From NCBI RefSeq assembly GCF_003201355.1, contig NZ_QICL01000041.1, positions 1-37,230 of the forward strand: DNA of 37,230 nt. The letters run 5' to 3'. The position numbers and the translations under genes are program-made. The notes under the pieces were generated by a model that saw only the letters and a program-made list of their open reading frames with translations, ran no database searches and was not told where the DNA came from. The stretch comes from Indolivaga alginatilytica. GTDB taxonomy: Bacteria > Bacteroidota > Bacteroidia > Bacteroidales > Dysgonomonadaceae. Of the stretch, positions 25,789 to 34,690 are shown one piece after another (within the stretch, counting starts at the first letter, position 1; each line of letters opens with the position of its first letter).

Positions 25789-28700
25789 TTAGAATGTTAG
25801 ATTAAGTCCGAAAATGAAAGAACGGGTCTGAGGGAATGTACCCATGTCTATACCCATTTGAGCAGCAGCTCCCGATGTGGTAGTACTTGTATTTATCCAG
25901 CTCAATTCAGGGTCGTAGCCTCTATATTTAGTAAGAGTTACCAAATTATCAGCCGTTCCATATACACTAAGACCAGCTATACCTAGTGGCTGAAGCAGTT
26001 TTTTGTTAAAGTTGTATGCCAGTGTAAGTGCTTTTAAGCGGATGTACGATCCATCTTCAACAAACCGTGTTGAATTCAGAACATTTCCGTTACCCGATAC
26101 AGCTCTGGGTACATCCGTAATCATCCCCGGACGCATCCAACGGTTGAGTACAGTTGTTGTTTGATTTTTTTGGTCGAACATTCCCTCTGAATCTAATCTT
26201 GTGGCATTATAAATATCGTTGCCGTACGATCCTTGAACGAATGCTGATAAGGTGATGTTTTTCCAAGTGAAATTGTTGGTGAAACCGAATGTGAAATCTG
26301 GTTGAGCATTACCGATTACAGTTCTGTCATTAGGGTCTGCACCACCTGTGATACCATTATTATTGAGGTCTTTATACTTAATATCTCCGGTTTCAGGATC
26401 AACACCTTCCGAAATATATCCGTAAAAACTGCCTAAAGGAAGCCCCTCTTTCATGATGATAACATCAGCGTTGTTACTTTCCAGTCTGGCAGTTGTGTAT
26501 TGAGGAGTTAAACCTAATTTGGATAATTTATTTCTGTTAAAAGACATATTTGCCGAAGCATCCCAGAGAAGCGTTCCGGTTAGAATATGACCTGTGATGT
26601 TGAATTCAAAACCTTTATTAATCATTTCCCCATCGTTCCTCATTGGAAGATCACGCCCAATAGAAGAAGGCAATGTTATATAAAGTAATAAGTCGGTTGT
26701 CTTTTTATAGTAAAGATCGAATTCTCCAGTTACTCTCGAATTAAATAAACTGATATCTAGCCCTGCATTAAACTGGGTAGTTGTTTCCCACTTCAAATTT
26801 TGGTTTCCATACCTGTCGGCTGTGATATTCGGTCCTGATGGAGCCGATCCATCCGATTGTTGAGTTTTGTTAATTTTGTATTTTTGCAAATAATCATAAC
26901 TGCCGATACCATTCTGATTACCATTCTGTCCCCACGCAAGTCTTAACTTGGCATCATTAACAACATTAGTTATAGGTAAGAAGAAGCTTTCACTCGAAAA
27001 TCTCCATCCGGCAGATACCGATGGGAAATATCCCCAACGATTGCCGGGAGCCAGTTTCGACGATCCGTCAGCACGCATATTTGCGGTAAATAAGTAACGG
27101 CTTTCATAATCATATTGTACACGTCCAAGTACAGATACCAAGGTATTAGCTTCGGCAGTTGTTGTTGCATCATTGATTTTGTTTGCCATATTCAACGTCA
27201 TGTTCTCAAGATTTGTACCCTTTACAAAGTCTTGAACTGACATATATGTATTGTTATGCTTAAACTTTTGGAAAGTACCACCTCCCAATAATGACAAATT
27301 GTGTTTGCCATCAATTTTCTTATCGAAAGTGACTATGTTTTCGCTCAACCATGTTAAATAATCATCGTCAGCATGCTCCCCTCTACCATTGGCTTCCCGT
27401 CCGTAAGTAGTCTTTACCGGATCAATAAATTTATCCCATTTATGTCCTGTATAATCCACAGCAAAGCTAGGTTTGAAATGCAGTTCTTTAGTTATGATAA
27501 AATCCAATCCAACATTACCCATAAATCGGTAATCAGAATTCATGTCATACGTATTAGCTTGTGCATATGGATTTTCCCATGAACCGTTATATGGATTTCT
27601 GTAATAATAGGAAGGTTCCAGCGGATCCCATTTCTCCATGAAAGGAGGTGTGTTTAGTATGGACATAACAACCCCGCCACGTCCCGAATTGGCATTGTCA
27701 ACCACATCGCGGCGCGAAGTCTTTGCAAAACTTACATTAGATATTACTTTCAGCCAGTCTTTTGTCTGTGCACTTGTATTACTTCTGAATGAATACCTGC
27801 TGTAAGAAGCCGGCTTGATAATACCTCTTTCATCCTGATAACCACCTGAAATAAAATAATTTACCTTATCCGTTCCACCCGAAAGCGATACTTGGTAGTT
27901 TTGTTTTACCCCCGTGTCATACATATCTTTAGCCCAATCGGTATATGTCGTTTTACTCCTGTCGGCGATGCCTACACCATATATTTCGTCCAATAAGTCA
28001 TAATATTGAGTTGTATTCAGTGTTTTGATTGTTTTTGCAACATTCGAAAATCCTGCAAACATCGATACATTTACTTCCGATCTTCCGGCAGTTCCTTTCT
28101 TAGTTGTTATCAAAACCACACCGTTAGCTGCACGTGCACCGTATATCGCTGCCGAAGAAGCATCCTTAAGGATTTGTAAACTTTCGATATCCGTTGGCGA
28201 GATATTCGTAATATCATTCGTTGGAATACCGTCTACAACATATAGGGGATCATTACCTGCATTCAGAGAGGTTGTACCACGTACACGTACGGTAAGACCC
28301 GCTCCCGGTTTTCCCGAAGGCTGAATTACCTGTACACCCGCAGCTTTACCCTGCAAAGCTTGTTGTGCCGAAATAACGGGACGATCCGCCCACTCTTTAG
28401 AAGATACACTGGCTACGGCAGTTGTCAGGTCTTTTTTTCTCATGGTTCCATAACCAACTACAACAACCTCGTCAAGAGCCCGGCTGTCGTCTTTCAATGT
28501 AATGTCTAATTTAGTTTGACCATTCACAGCAACTTCTGCCGTTTCCATTCCTAAATAACTGAATACCAGAGTAGCATTGCCCGGTACAGATATAGTATAA
28601 TTACCGTCAAAATCGGTAACGGTACCGGTTGAACTATTGTTCTTTACAACAACAGTGGCTCCAATAATTGCCTCTCCTGTCTGATCCTTCACGTTACCCG

Positions 28701-28818
28701 TTACTTGAACGGATTGTGCAAAGGCTAGCGCCGGAAGCATGAGCAACATTATTGCCAGGCAAGTTTTTTGCCAGGACTTCATTAGTCTCATTTTTTTCTT
28801 ACTGTTCATAGATTCCAA
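25789..28818 (-). CDS. SusC/RagA-family TonB-dependent outer-membrane transporter
   Basis: A 1009-residue transporter: signal peptide to about ALAFAQ (35), a carboxypeptidase-regulatory-like domain (37-110, VTGNVKDQTGEAIIGATV), a TonB-box-like DEVVVVGYGT (116-125), a plug domain (RVRGTTSLNAGNDPLYVVDG, ILKDASSAAIYGARAANGVV) and a long barrel ending RSFIFGLNLTF with an aromatic last residue. It imports oligosaccharides made by the surface GH30 enzyme. There is no N-terminal STN domain, so signalling through an anti-sigma factor is not expected. It is the first gene of the PUL and diverges from a Nudix-type regulator. Met5 could also be the start. Confidence 0.95.
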   Translation of the reverse strand: MESMNSKKKMRLMKSWQKTCLAIMLLMLPALAFAQSVQVTGNVKDQTGEAIIGATVVVKNNSSTGTVTDFDGNYTISVPGNATLVFSYLGMETAEVAVNGQTKLDITLKDDSRALDEVVVVGYGTMRKKDLTTAVASVSSKEWADRPVISAQQALQGKAAGVQVIQPSGKPGAGLTVRVRGTTSLNAGNDPLYVVDGIPTNDITNISPTDIESLQILKDASSAAIYGARAANGVVLITTKKGTAGRSEVNVSMFAGFSNVAKTIKTLNTTQYYDLLDEIYGVGIADRSKTTYTDWAKDMYDTGVKQNYQVSLSGGTDKVNYFISGGYQDERGIIKPASYSRYSFRSNTSAQTKDWLKVISNVSFAKTSRRDVVDNANSGRGGVVMSILNTPPFMEKWDPLEPSYYYRNPYNGSWENPYAQANTYDMNSDYRFMGNVGLDFIITKELHFKPSFAVDYTGHKWDKFIDPVKTTYGREANGRGEHADDDYLTWLSENIVTFDKKIDGKHNLSLLGGGTFQKFKHNNTYMSVQDFVKGTNLENMTLNMANKINDATTTAEANTLVSVLGRVQYDYESRYLFTANMRADGSSKLAPGNRWGYFPSVSAGWRFSSESFFLPITNVVNDAKLRLAWGQNGNQNGIGSYDYLQKYKINKTQQSDGSAPSGPNITADRYGNQNLKWETTTQFNAGLDISLFNSRVTGEFDLYYKKTTDLLLYITLPSSIGRDLPMRNDGEMINKGFEFNITGHILTGTLLWDASANMSFNRNKLSKLGLTPQYTTARLESNNADVIIMKEGLPLGSFYGYISEGVDPETGDIKYKDLNNNGITGGADPNDRTVIGNAQPDFTFGFTNNFTWKNITLSAFVQGSYGNDIYNATRLDSEGMFDQKNQTTTVLNRWMRPGMITDVPRAVSGNGNVLNSTRFVEDGSYIRLKALTLAYNFNKKLLQPLGIAGLSVYGTADNLVTLTKYRGYDPELSWINTSTTTSGAAAQMGIDMGTFPQTRSFIFGLNLTF

Positions 28819-29098
28819 GATTTAAATTGCCATTTAAAATTTAATTTATAGCTGAGATTTATTTTTCGAAGCAGAGTTGGAGTGTACTTTCACTCGACTT
28901 CAAAGATTATTTTATATACAAGGGATTTTCTAAGGGTAAATGGTCGAATGGAAAAAAAAGGTAATGCTAGTCAAGGCATGAGAAGCCTTACTTAAAATAT
29001 TCGATATCATCGTACTATGGTATTTTGGTTAAACAATGTTTAGGTTTCTATACAAAGGTGAATAAATATTTCTAACAAAAACGAATTTTAATTGTTAA
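28819..29098. other. Leader and promoter region of the PUL
   Basis: No coding frame is seen. The minus strand reads CACCTTTG at 29052-29059, a one-base variant of TAnnTTTG, which would give a susC leader of over 200 nt. The leader has small hairpins: GAGTG/CACTC around 28882-28897 and AAGGC/GCCTT at 28974-28990. Confidence 0.35.
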
Positions 29099-29144
29099 AT
29101 CAACACTAAGCTAAGTGTGTTTTGTGTATTTTGTTAGTGTTGAT
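29099..29144. promoter_or_regulatory. Operator-like inverted repeat between PUL and regulator
   Basis: ATCAACACTAA (29099-29109) and TTAGTGTTGAT (29134-29144) are perfect 11-bp inverted arms 24 bp apart. A related half-site (CTAAGTGTGTT, 29111-29121) lies inside and forms a second imperfect dyad (ACACT/AGTGT) with the first arm. The position between divergent promoters suits binding by the adjacent regulator. Confidence 0.6.
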
Positions 29145-29200
29145 GAAACACGATATTAATTTTGAGTGAAAAAGATTGAGAGTACAAAAAAAAGCCTAAA

Positions 29201-29211
29201 TTTGTGTTGAT
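29201..29211 (+). promoter_or_regulatory. Further operator-like half-site at the regulator promoter
   Basis: TTTGTGTTGAT differs from the 29134 arm TTAGTGTTGAT at one base, lies in the same orientation, and is 67 bp downstream. It is 25 bp before the regulator start codon, and its TTTG could also serve as a -33 element. This fits autoregulation. Confidence 0.45.
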
Positions 29212-29235
29212 TATAATCTTTTTATATACTTCCGA

Positions 29236-29970
29236 ATGAGTTCGTCTAATATTCTTAAGAACATATCAGTTGACTGCGTGGTTTTTGGCTATGAGAGAAA
29301 TGCCTTGAGGGTATTGCTTCGTCAGGAGTTTATCAACTATAGAGGACGTATCTACGAGGAGTGGAAGCTTCCCGGTAATCATGTGCTTCGGGAAGAAACT
29401 ACCGACGAAACAGCAGTTCGTATACTTCGTGAGCAGAGTGGTATTGCCGAAGATGTTTATCTGAAACAATTAAGCGTATTTAGCGATGTAAACCGTTTAA
29501 AGTTGCGCGATCGGGATTATAAATGGAAAAAAGAGCAGGGGGTAGGAGACAATAGAGTAGTAACTGTTGCTTATTATTCGTTGGTTAATATCTCGGATAT
29601 AGATGCGTCTCATCTCTACAACGTGGCTCGTTGGCATAAGGTGTCGGAAGTAAAAGAACTGATATATGACCACAAAGACATATTGGATACTGCATTGATG
29701 CAGTTGCGTGAAGATTTGTTGAATAAGCCTATCTTGTTCGAACTGTTGCCTGAATTATTTACTTTGACAGAGTTGCAGACTCTCTATGAAATAATATTGG
29801 ATACCAGTTTCGATAAAAGAAATTTCAGACGAAAAATATCTAATATGAAGTACCTGATTCCCTCCGGCAAACGGCAGGAGAATGTAAGTCATAAACCTGC
29901 TATGTTGTATTTGTTTGATCGTAAAATATATGAAAAAACAAAGCAGGATAGATTTGATTTCTCAGTCTGA
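29236..29970 (+). CDS. Nudix-domain transcriptional regulator (NrtR/AraR-like)
   Basis: A 244-residue cytoplasmic regulator: a Nudix-fold domain (about 1-150, VDCVVFGYERNALRVLLRQE, WKLPGNHV) joined to a C-terminal winged helix (about 160-225, LFTLTELQTLYEIIL ... DKRNFRRKISNMKYL). The Nudix box at about residues 48-71 is degenerate: the canonical REUxEExG core reads RILREQSG, so two of the metal-binding Glu positions are lost and hydrolysis is unlikely. In Bacteroidetes this group regulates sugar catabolism by sensing a small metabolite. It is divergent from the GH30 PUL with operator-like repeats between them, so it is probably the PUL regulator; no hybrid two-component or sigma/anti-sigma pair is present. 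Confidence 0.87.
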   Translation: MSSSNILKNISVDCVVFGYERNALRVLLRQEFINYRGRIYEEWKLPGNHVLREETTDETAVRILREQSGIAEDVYLKQLSVFSDVNRLKLRDRDYKWKKEQGVGDNRVVTVAYYSLVNISDIDASHLYNVARWHKVSEVKELIYDHKDILDTALMQLREDLLNKPILFELLPELFTLTELQTLYEIILDTSFDKRNFRRKISNMKYLIPSGKRQENVSHKPAMLYLFDRKIYEKTKQDRFDFSV

Positions 29971-30021
29971 GTCTAAATTCGACTATCTGCCAATATACTA
30001 GTATCTATACTGAAATTAAAC

Positions 30022-30042
30022 CCGCAGAAGAATTTGCTGCGG
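30022..30042 (+). terminator. Hairpin after the regulator gene
   Basis: CCGCAG and CTGCGG arms (30022-30027, 30037-30042) with a nine-base loop; a T run appears only 13 bases later, so this may be weak. Confidence 0.35.
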
Positions 30043-30067
30043 CATATAAATAAGAATTTTTTTGTAT

Positions 30068-30100
30068 GAAAAACCCTAACTAATGATTGCTTGGGTTTTG
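30068..30100 (+). terminator. Probable terminator of the regulator gene
   Basis: AAAAACCC (30069-30076) pairs with GGGTTTT (30093-30099). The loop region TAATGATTGCTT resembles that of the hairpins at 33527 and 34101, which carry the complementary orientation AATCACTGCT. Confidence 0.5.
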
Positions 30101-30188
30101 TATTCCAATTCTAATTTTTTAAATTAATAATTCAACTGACTATTTAATGAATTATAGAATAGGGATAATTGATTTAATCTTCTTTCCT

Positions 30189-30219
30189 ATTGGGTGATAA
30201 AAATAATTTTTTACCTTTG
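30189..30219 (+). promoter_or_regulatory. Promoter of the AG-repeat locus
   Basis: ATTG (30189-30192), a 19-bp spacer and TACCTTTG (30212-30219) fit the Bacteroidetes promoter pattern closely. ATG 30249 follows after 29 bp. Confidence 0.6.
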
Positions 30220-30248
30220 CCTTTGTAGAATAACTCTTTACAATAATA

Positions 30249-30780
<532 letters not shown>

Positions 30781-30784
<4 letters not shown>

Positions 30785-31665
30785 AAAAGAGAATCCAATT
30801 GAGAAATAAGTTGTTATGGCTATTTAGCTTATCGTCAGTTTTAGTACAAGCCCAAGTTGGGATCAATACGAAAAACCCTCAAGGTATTTTCCATATAGAT
30901 CCCCTTTCAAACACAACAAGCAGTACAGGCTTTCTGGATGATTTTATGGTGGTGGATGATGGAAAAGGAGGCGTTGGTGTGGGCCTAGGTGCCATTCCTT
31001 CGGCAAATGCTTCTTTATCGATGAACGACCCGAATCAGGGGTTCTTGCCAAACAGAGTTGAATTAACTTCTGTGACAGATAAAGCAACAGTTCCAAATCC
31101 GGTATCCGGTATGCTTGTTTATAATACAGGACGAAGCGGAGTGTTTCCCAATAATACCATTCCGGGTATTTATATCTACAATGGAACCAAATGGCTTAGA
31201 ATGCAGACAAACAGTTATACGGGACTAAGAGAGAAAATTTTGATGAAAACAGACTTAACATTGCAGGCGGCGAATGCCACCTCTGCCTTGGAAACATCGA
31301 CTCTTGATTTCGGTGCAATAACAATAAAAGAAGATGGAGGTTATGCTTTTTCTCTAAATCTGGATATGACGGCTATCTCAGGAACATCTGAATTAGGCGG
31401 TAATACTTCAAACTCGATATTAAGACCACAAATATATTTATTCATATATAAGAAACAGCTAGGCGAGACTGTTTTCACTAAAGTGGATGTTGCCGAACTC
31501 AATACACCTATATACAAAGGTACTACTCGAGTAACAGCCAGTATTGTTTTGGGATGTACAGCATATGCCGGTGATCAGATTCAAATACGTGTGGGGTGTA
31601 CAACCGCTTATACCACCGGAAAACTGAACAAGACATATACTTATACCAGTTACTGGAAAGTATAA
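30781..31665 (+). CDS. Secreted protein, paralogue 1 of three
   Basis: A 294-residue secreted protein. A signal peptide (to about VQAQ, residue 25) leads into VGINTKNPQGIFHID, the GIN(T)xxP motif that opens many Bacteroidetes surface and tail-fibre-like proteins. Then come GFLPNRVELTSVTDKATVPN, PVSGMLVYNTG and IPGIYIYNGTKWLRM, a linker domain shared by all three paralogues. The C-terminal about 140 residues are beta-rich (DFGAITIKEDGGYAFSLNL, AYAGDQIQIRV, closing YTSYWKV) and resemble a C1q/TNF-like jelly roll. No catalytic motif or sorting domain is seen. Its ATG overlaps the stop of the AG-tract frame. The fold is an inference from pattern. Confidence 0.7.
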
Positions 31666-31710
31666 GGTTGCATTATTCATTAAACATCTACGACTAAAAG
31701 ATAACTTATA

Positions 31711-32553
31711 ATGAAAATATTTCTTCTTACAATATTCTGTTTCAGCACTTGGTTCATACATTCCCAAGTCATAATAAACAGAGACGCCAGCCGTCCCCAA
31801 TTTGTTATTAACTCAGCCAATCAATTCGAGATAAGCACAAATAATTATAATCAGGCTATCTGGAATATTGGCAAAGCTGTTTCGGTATCATCTTCAGCCC
31901 AATTGGAGTTAGCCTCATCCAATAAAGCATTTCTAATTAATAGGGTCAAGTTGGCATCCGTTCAGGATAAGGTTACCATACCCAATCCAAAGGACGGAAT
32001 GATGACTTATAATACAAATACAGCCGGTACATATCCTGATAATGTTATTCCGGGACTATTCTACATGAGTGAAGGCATTTGGTGGCGTATATCAGATATT
32101 GACCCTCAGAATTCGGCAGAGGTACACCTTCACGATTTACAGGCTCATTTAGTGTCAGCCTCTGTAGCCTCAGCCTCAGCTCAGGCGCAATGGGGGAGTG
32201 CAGCAACCCTGTCTATGGGCAGTATAATAATAAACACTACCGGAACATATACGTTTTCTATCAGATTATATGGAAAAACATCATATGCAGGTAGTGTTTA
32301 TCAACGTGGCGTTGGATATTTATACTTGGTGAAAAATGGTACAACCTTAATCGACTTTCAGGAAGTAGTAATTCCATTCAGTTATCAAGGCGCTGTTATC
32401 ACTTATACCATAGTATTAATGTCGCCGGTTTTAAATGCCGGTGATCAGATTACATTAAAATTAGCTACGCCTTCGGGATCTCCGACTATCACTCTATTAT
32501 CTCATATCGGATTAAGAGCCGATAAAACATCATTGATTTATTGGAAGAATTGA
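31711..32553 (+). CDS. Secreted protein, paralogue 2 of three
   Basis: A 280-residue secreted protein (signal peptide to about IHSQ, residue 19). It lacks the GINTxxP opening of the other two and instead has VIINRDASRPQFVINSANQF, but keeps the common core: AFLINRVKLASVQDKVTIPN, PKDGMMTYNTN and VIPGLFYMSEGIWWRI. The C-terminal beta domain has TTGTYTFSIRLYGKTSY, NAGDQITLKLA and ends SLIYWKN. A run of Ala, Ser and Gln codons (about 148-165) precedes the beta domain. It is 45 bp after paralogue 1 and 36 bp before paralogue 3, so the three form an operon. It is the most diverged of the three at the N-terminus. Confidence 0.7.
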   Translation: MKIFLLTIFCFSTWFIHSQVIINRDASRPQFVINSANQFEISTNNYNQAIWNIGKAVSVSSSAQLELASSNKAFLINRVKLASVQDKVTIPNPKDGMMTYNTNTAGTYPDNVIPGLFYMSEGIWWRISDIDPQNSAEVHLHDLQAHLVSASVASASAQAQWGSAATLSMGSIIINTTGTYTFSIRLYGKTSYAGSVYQRGVGYLYLVKNGTTLIDFQEVVIPFSYQGAVITYTIVLMSPVLNAGDQITLKLATPSGSPTITLLSHIGLRADKTSLIYWKN

Positions 32554-32589
32554 TTCGTCAATCGTTCCGGTATATAATTAGAATAAATT

Positions 32590-33468
32590 ATGAAAAATAT
32601 ATATATACTGATCTTGTTCAACATACTGTCACCCTTTTCTTTGATATATGCACAAATCGGTGTTTTTACAGAGATTCCCAAAGCATTATTCCATATAGAC
32701 GGTAAGGGAGATAATATAATAACTAACGACTGGCTTTCGGCCGAATCGGGCGGGCATTTAAAAATAGCACTCGGCACATTACCCGATACAGGTACAGGAG
32801 CACAGTTGGAACTGGGAAGTACACAATCTGCATTCTTACCTAACAGAGTTGCTCTAACCTCTATAACCGATAATGTTACAGTTCCCTCGCCCGTGGCAGG
32901 AATGATTGTCTACAATACAGCCACTACTACAGGAAGTAATATGGTTATGCCCGGTTTATATCTGCATGATGGAGTAAAATGGAGCTTTCTCTATAATTCG
33001 GGATTTTCAAATATGTTCTTGACATACCGGGATTTACAAGCTTCGGTTACAACTATCACAGCTAGTGCTATTGAGCCGGAAAAAACGATCTTAATGAATT
33101 TCGGAGGACCTATAGATATTCCGGAAACAGGCGGATACAATTTCTCGTTTAGGATGTACGGACGTACATCTAACACCACCAACAATGTCCTTGTGGGAAT
33201 CTATTACTTGTGGTGTATGACTTATAATTCTTTGACTAATGTGTACACTCCCAAAGATGTTGTCGAACTGGATTTGCCGGTCTATTCGACAGGCGTACCT
33301 ATTACGGCAACCGCTACCCTTGGTGCTAATTTTATAGCCGGAGATAAAGTTGTTTTTAAAATCTCTCACTTACCAACGGGCGATGAAGTTAATGTCAGAT
33401 GGACATTACAGGGAAATCCGGGATTAAATGCAAATAAAACATCTGTTATTTATTGGAAAAACTATTAA
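32590..33468 (+). CDS. Secreted protein, paralogue 3 of three
   Basis: A 292-residue secreted protein (signal peptide to about LIYAQ, residue 22) opening IGVFTEIPKALFHIDGKGD, a close match to paralogue 1. The shared core is AFLPNRVALTSITDNVTVPS, PVAGMIVYNTATT and MVMPGLYLHDGVKWS. The C-terminal beta domain has IPETGGYNFSFRMYGRTS, IAGDKVVFKIS and ends SVIYWKNY. The identical architecture and conserved YWK ending of all three suggest tandem duplication followed by divergence of the exposed loops, as expected for adhesins or subunits of a surface structure. Function is unknown. Confidence 0.7.
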   Translation: MKNIYILILFNILSPFSLIYAQIGVFTEIPKALFHIDGKGDNIITNDWLSAESGGHLKIALGTLPDTGTGAQLELGSTQSAFLPNRVALTSITDNVTVPSPVAGMIVYNTATTTGSNMVMPGLYLHDGVKWSFLYNSGFSNMFLTYRDLQASVTTITASAIEPEKTILMNFGGPIDIPETGGYNFSFRMYGRTSNTTNNVLVGIYYLWCMTYNSLTNVYTPKDVVELDLPVYSTGVPITATATLGANFIAGDKVVFKISHLPTGDEVNVRWTLQGNPGLNANKTSVIYWKNY

Positions 33469-33715
33469 TTAGCCAAATATCGAAATCTTTCAAAATAAGG
33501 AAAGAGTATTTGAAATATAGATATGAAAAGCCCCAAGCAATCACTGCTTAGGGCTTTCCAAATACTAAAACACCACAGCGGAATATCTTTAGAACATTCC
33601 TATTATTTTATCTTAGGAGACAAGACGGGCTTGTCGTAATATATTTATTGCGATTTGCTTATTTTGAAGATGTTGTAAACGCTTCAGACTCCGATAAGAG
33701 CATTATGTACAGCCT
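33469..33715. other. Convergent intergenic stretch after the three paralogues
   Basis: Contains the terminator described separately. The rest (33558-33715) shows no frame, no promoter-like octamer and no repeat that I can support. Confidence 0.4.
33527..33558 (+). terminator. Terminator of the three-paralogue operon
   Basis: AAAGCCCCAAGCA (33527-33539) pairs with TGCTTAGGGCTTT (33545-33557), 12 of 13 positions. No T run follows on the plus strand; on the minus strand TTTTCAT follows, so it may act in both directions. Confidence 0.65.
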
Positions 33716-33799
33716 TTATTTAGCTGCCATTGAATTTTTCCTCAAATGAAATGTATATCTGTCCGGTTTTGCGTTTTCAGCCTTACTCCTCGAAAGCAT
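33716..33799 (-). CDS. Possible 27-residue peptide after riboswitch 2
   Basis: The first ATG after the riboswitch 2 aptamer (17 nt from its 3' edge) opens a 27-codon frame beginning MLSRSKAENAKPDRYTFHLR and ending at TAA. The peptide is basic and has no membrane helix. It is the only frame of any size between the riboswitch and the convergent operon. It could be a leader peptide, the remnant of a deleted gene or chance. No similarity was recognised. Confidence 0.25.
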   Translation of the reverse strand: MLSRSKAENAKPDRYTFHLRKNSMAAK

Positions 33800-33815
33800 C
33801 TAACGAATATTTATT

Positions 33816-33992
33816 TTGGCAGGTCTTCTGACTTGCTCCATCTTTGAACCCCTTCCCGTTTCGTTATCCGAAACAGTGGTATGAGATTTGTCCAAAGACT
33901 GTTGTAGAGCTTACAGCAGCGGGTCTGTTCAGGATTTGCACCTGATTCCCTTTTCAGCATATGTCCGTGAAATAGACTAATGCCACCAAAAT
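33816..33992 (-). promoter_or_regulatory. Cobalamin riboswitch 2, no downstream gene
   Basis: On the minus strand all core blocks are intact: GGTGGCATTAG, AAAAGGGAATCAGGTG, AAATCCTGAACAGACCCGC, CTGCTGTAAGC, CCACTG and GTCAGAAGACCTGCC. The aptamer is very similar to riboswitch 3 from the GGGAA block to the 3' edge, with only a few differences. Transcription proceeds toward lower coordinates, where the next genes lie on the opposite strand, so it has no ordinary target. The minus-7 element upstream is also intact. Confidence 0.9.
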
Positions 33993-33998
33993 CAAAAA

Positions 33999-34006
33999 CA
34001 AAAATA
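33999..34006 (-). promoter_or_regulatory. Minus-7 element before riboswitch 2
   Basis: The minus strand reads TATTTTTG, the same octamer as before riboswitch 1 and at a similar distance from the aptamer. Confidence 0.45.
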
Positions 34007-34100
34007 GTAAAAAAAACGAGAGTTCATTCTTTATAGTAAATATAATGTTGTTTAAATACTTGTTCCGTTGAATTAATTGATACTTGTTTTTCTTAAACAA

Positions 34101-34128
34101 AAGCTCCGAACAATCACTGCTCAGAGCC
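34101..34128 (-). terminator. Terminator of the ThrE-like pair
   Basis: On the minus strand GCTCTGAGCA and TGTTCGGAGC pair with two wobble or mismatched positions around a GTGAT loop and are followed by TTTTGTTT. It separates the ThrE-like genes from riboswitch 2, so riboswitch 2 does not belong to their 3' region. Confidence 0.75.
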
Positions 34129-34166
34129 TCTGATACAAAATACTATAATTAGAAACTACTGTGTAA

Positions 34167-34679
34167 TTATTCAGGTTTTATCAAAATAGTTTTTCCAAGT
34201 TTTATTTCTTTCGCACTTTTCTTTCTGAAAAATAAAGCCCCTACACATATTCCTATCGCTAATGAAAATAATAAAGATGATGTGAGTATAAAATTGTATG
34301 CCGTTTCCTGTAAAATATGTGGCTCTTGTGCCATCAAACCATCCGTGTAAATTTTAATCCAGCCCATCATCGTTCGATAAGCATACAATCCGGGAATCAT
34401 AGTTATGCAGGCAGGCATTGTAAATACTATGGGAGGTGTATGTACCTTATGGGCACAGTATATACCTGCTATACCTATAAATACAGATCCGGCGAGAGTA
34501 GATGATACCAGTCCGAAATCGAAATGAAGGAGGATAAACCGAATGCAATGTCCTATTCCACCTAATAATCCTGCCACATATATAACCCGTTTAGGTGTTT
34601 CGAAGAGCAGAGCAAACCCCACAGCCACAAAAAATGCAAAAGCCGCATCTTTGAACATCAAAAATATAAAATCGGTCAT
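34167..34679 (-). CDS. ThrE-type transporter, small subunit (ThrE_2 domain)
   Basis: A 170-residue inner-membrane protein with five helices matching the C-terminal (ThrE_2, DUF3815-type) half of the threonine/serine exporter family. It has FAFFVAVGFALLFETPKR near the start, LLGGIGHCIRFILLHF, GIAGIYCAHKVHTPPIVFTMP and the conserved ITMIPGLYAYRTM. It pairs with the larger subunit encoded 11 bp upstream to make one split ThrE transporter. The pair is under a cobalamin riboswitch, so its substrate may relate to corrinoid metabolism (threonine is the source of the aminopropanol linker) rather than to amino-acid overflow. That substrate idea is inference. Confidence 0.85.
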   Translation of the reverse strand: MTDFIFLMFKDAAFAFFVAVGFALLFETPKRVIYVAGLLGGIGHCIRFILLHFDFGLVSSTLAGSVFIGIAGIYCAHKVHTPPIVFTMPACITMIPGLYAYRTMMGWIKIYTDGLMAQEPHILQETAYNFILTSSLLFSLAIGICVGALFFRKKSAKEIKLGKTILIKPE

Positions 34680-34690
34680 ATTTCTAATTT

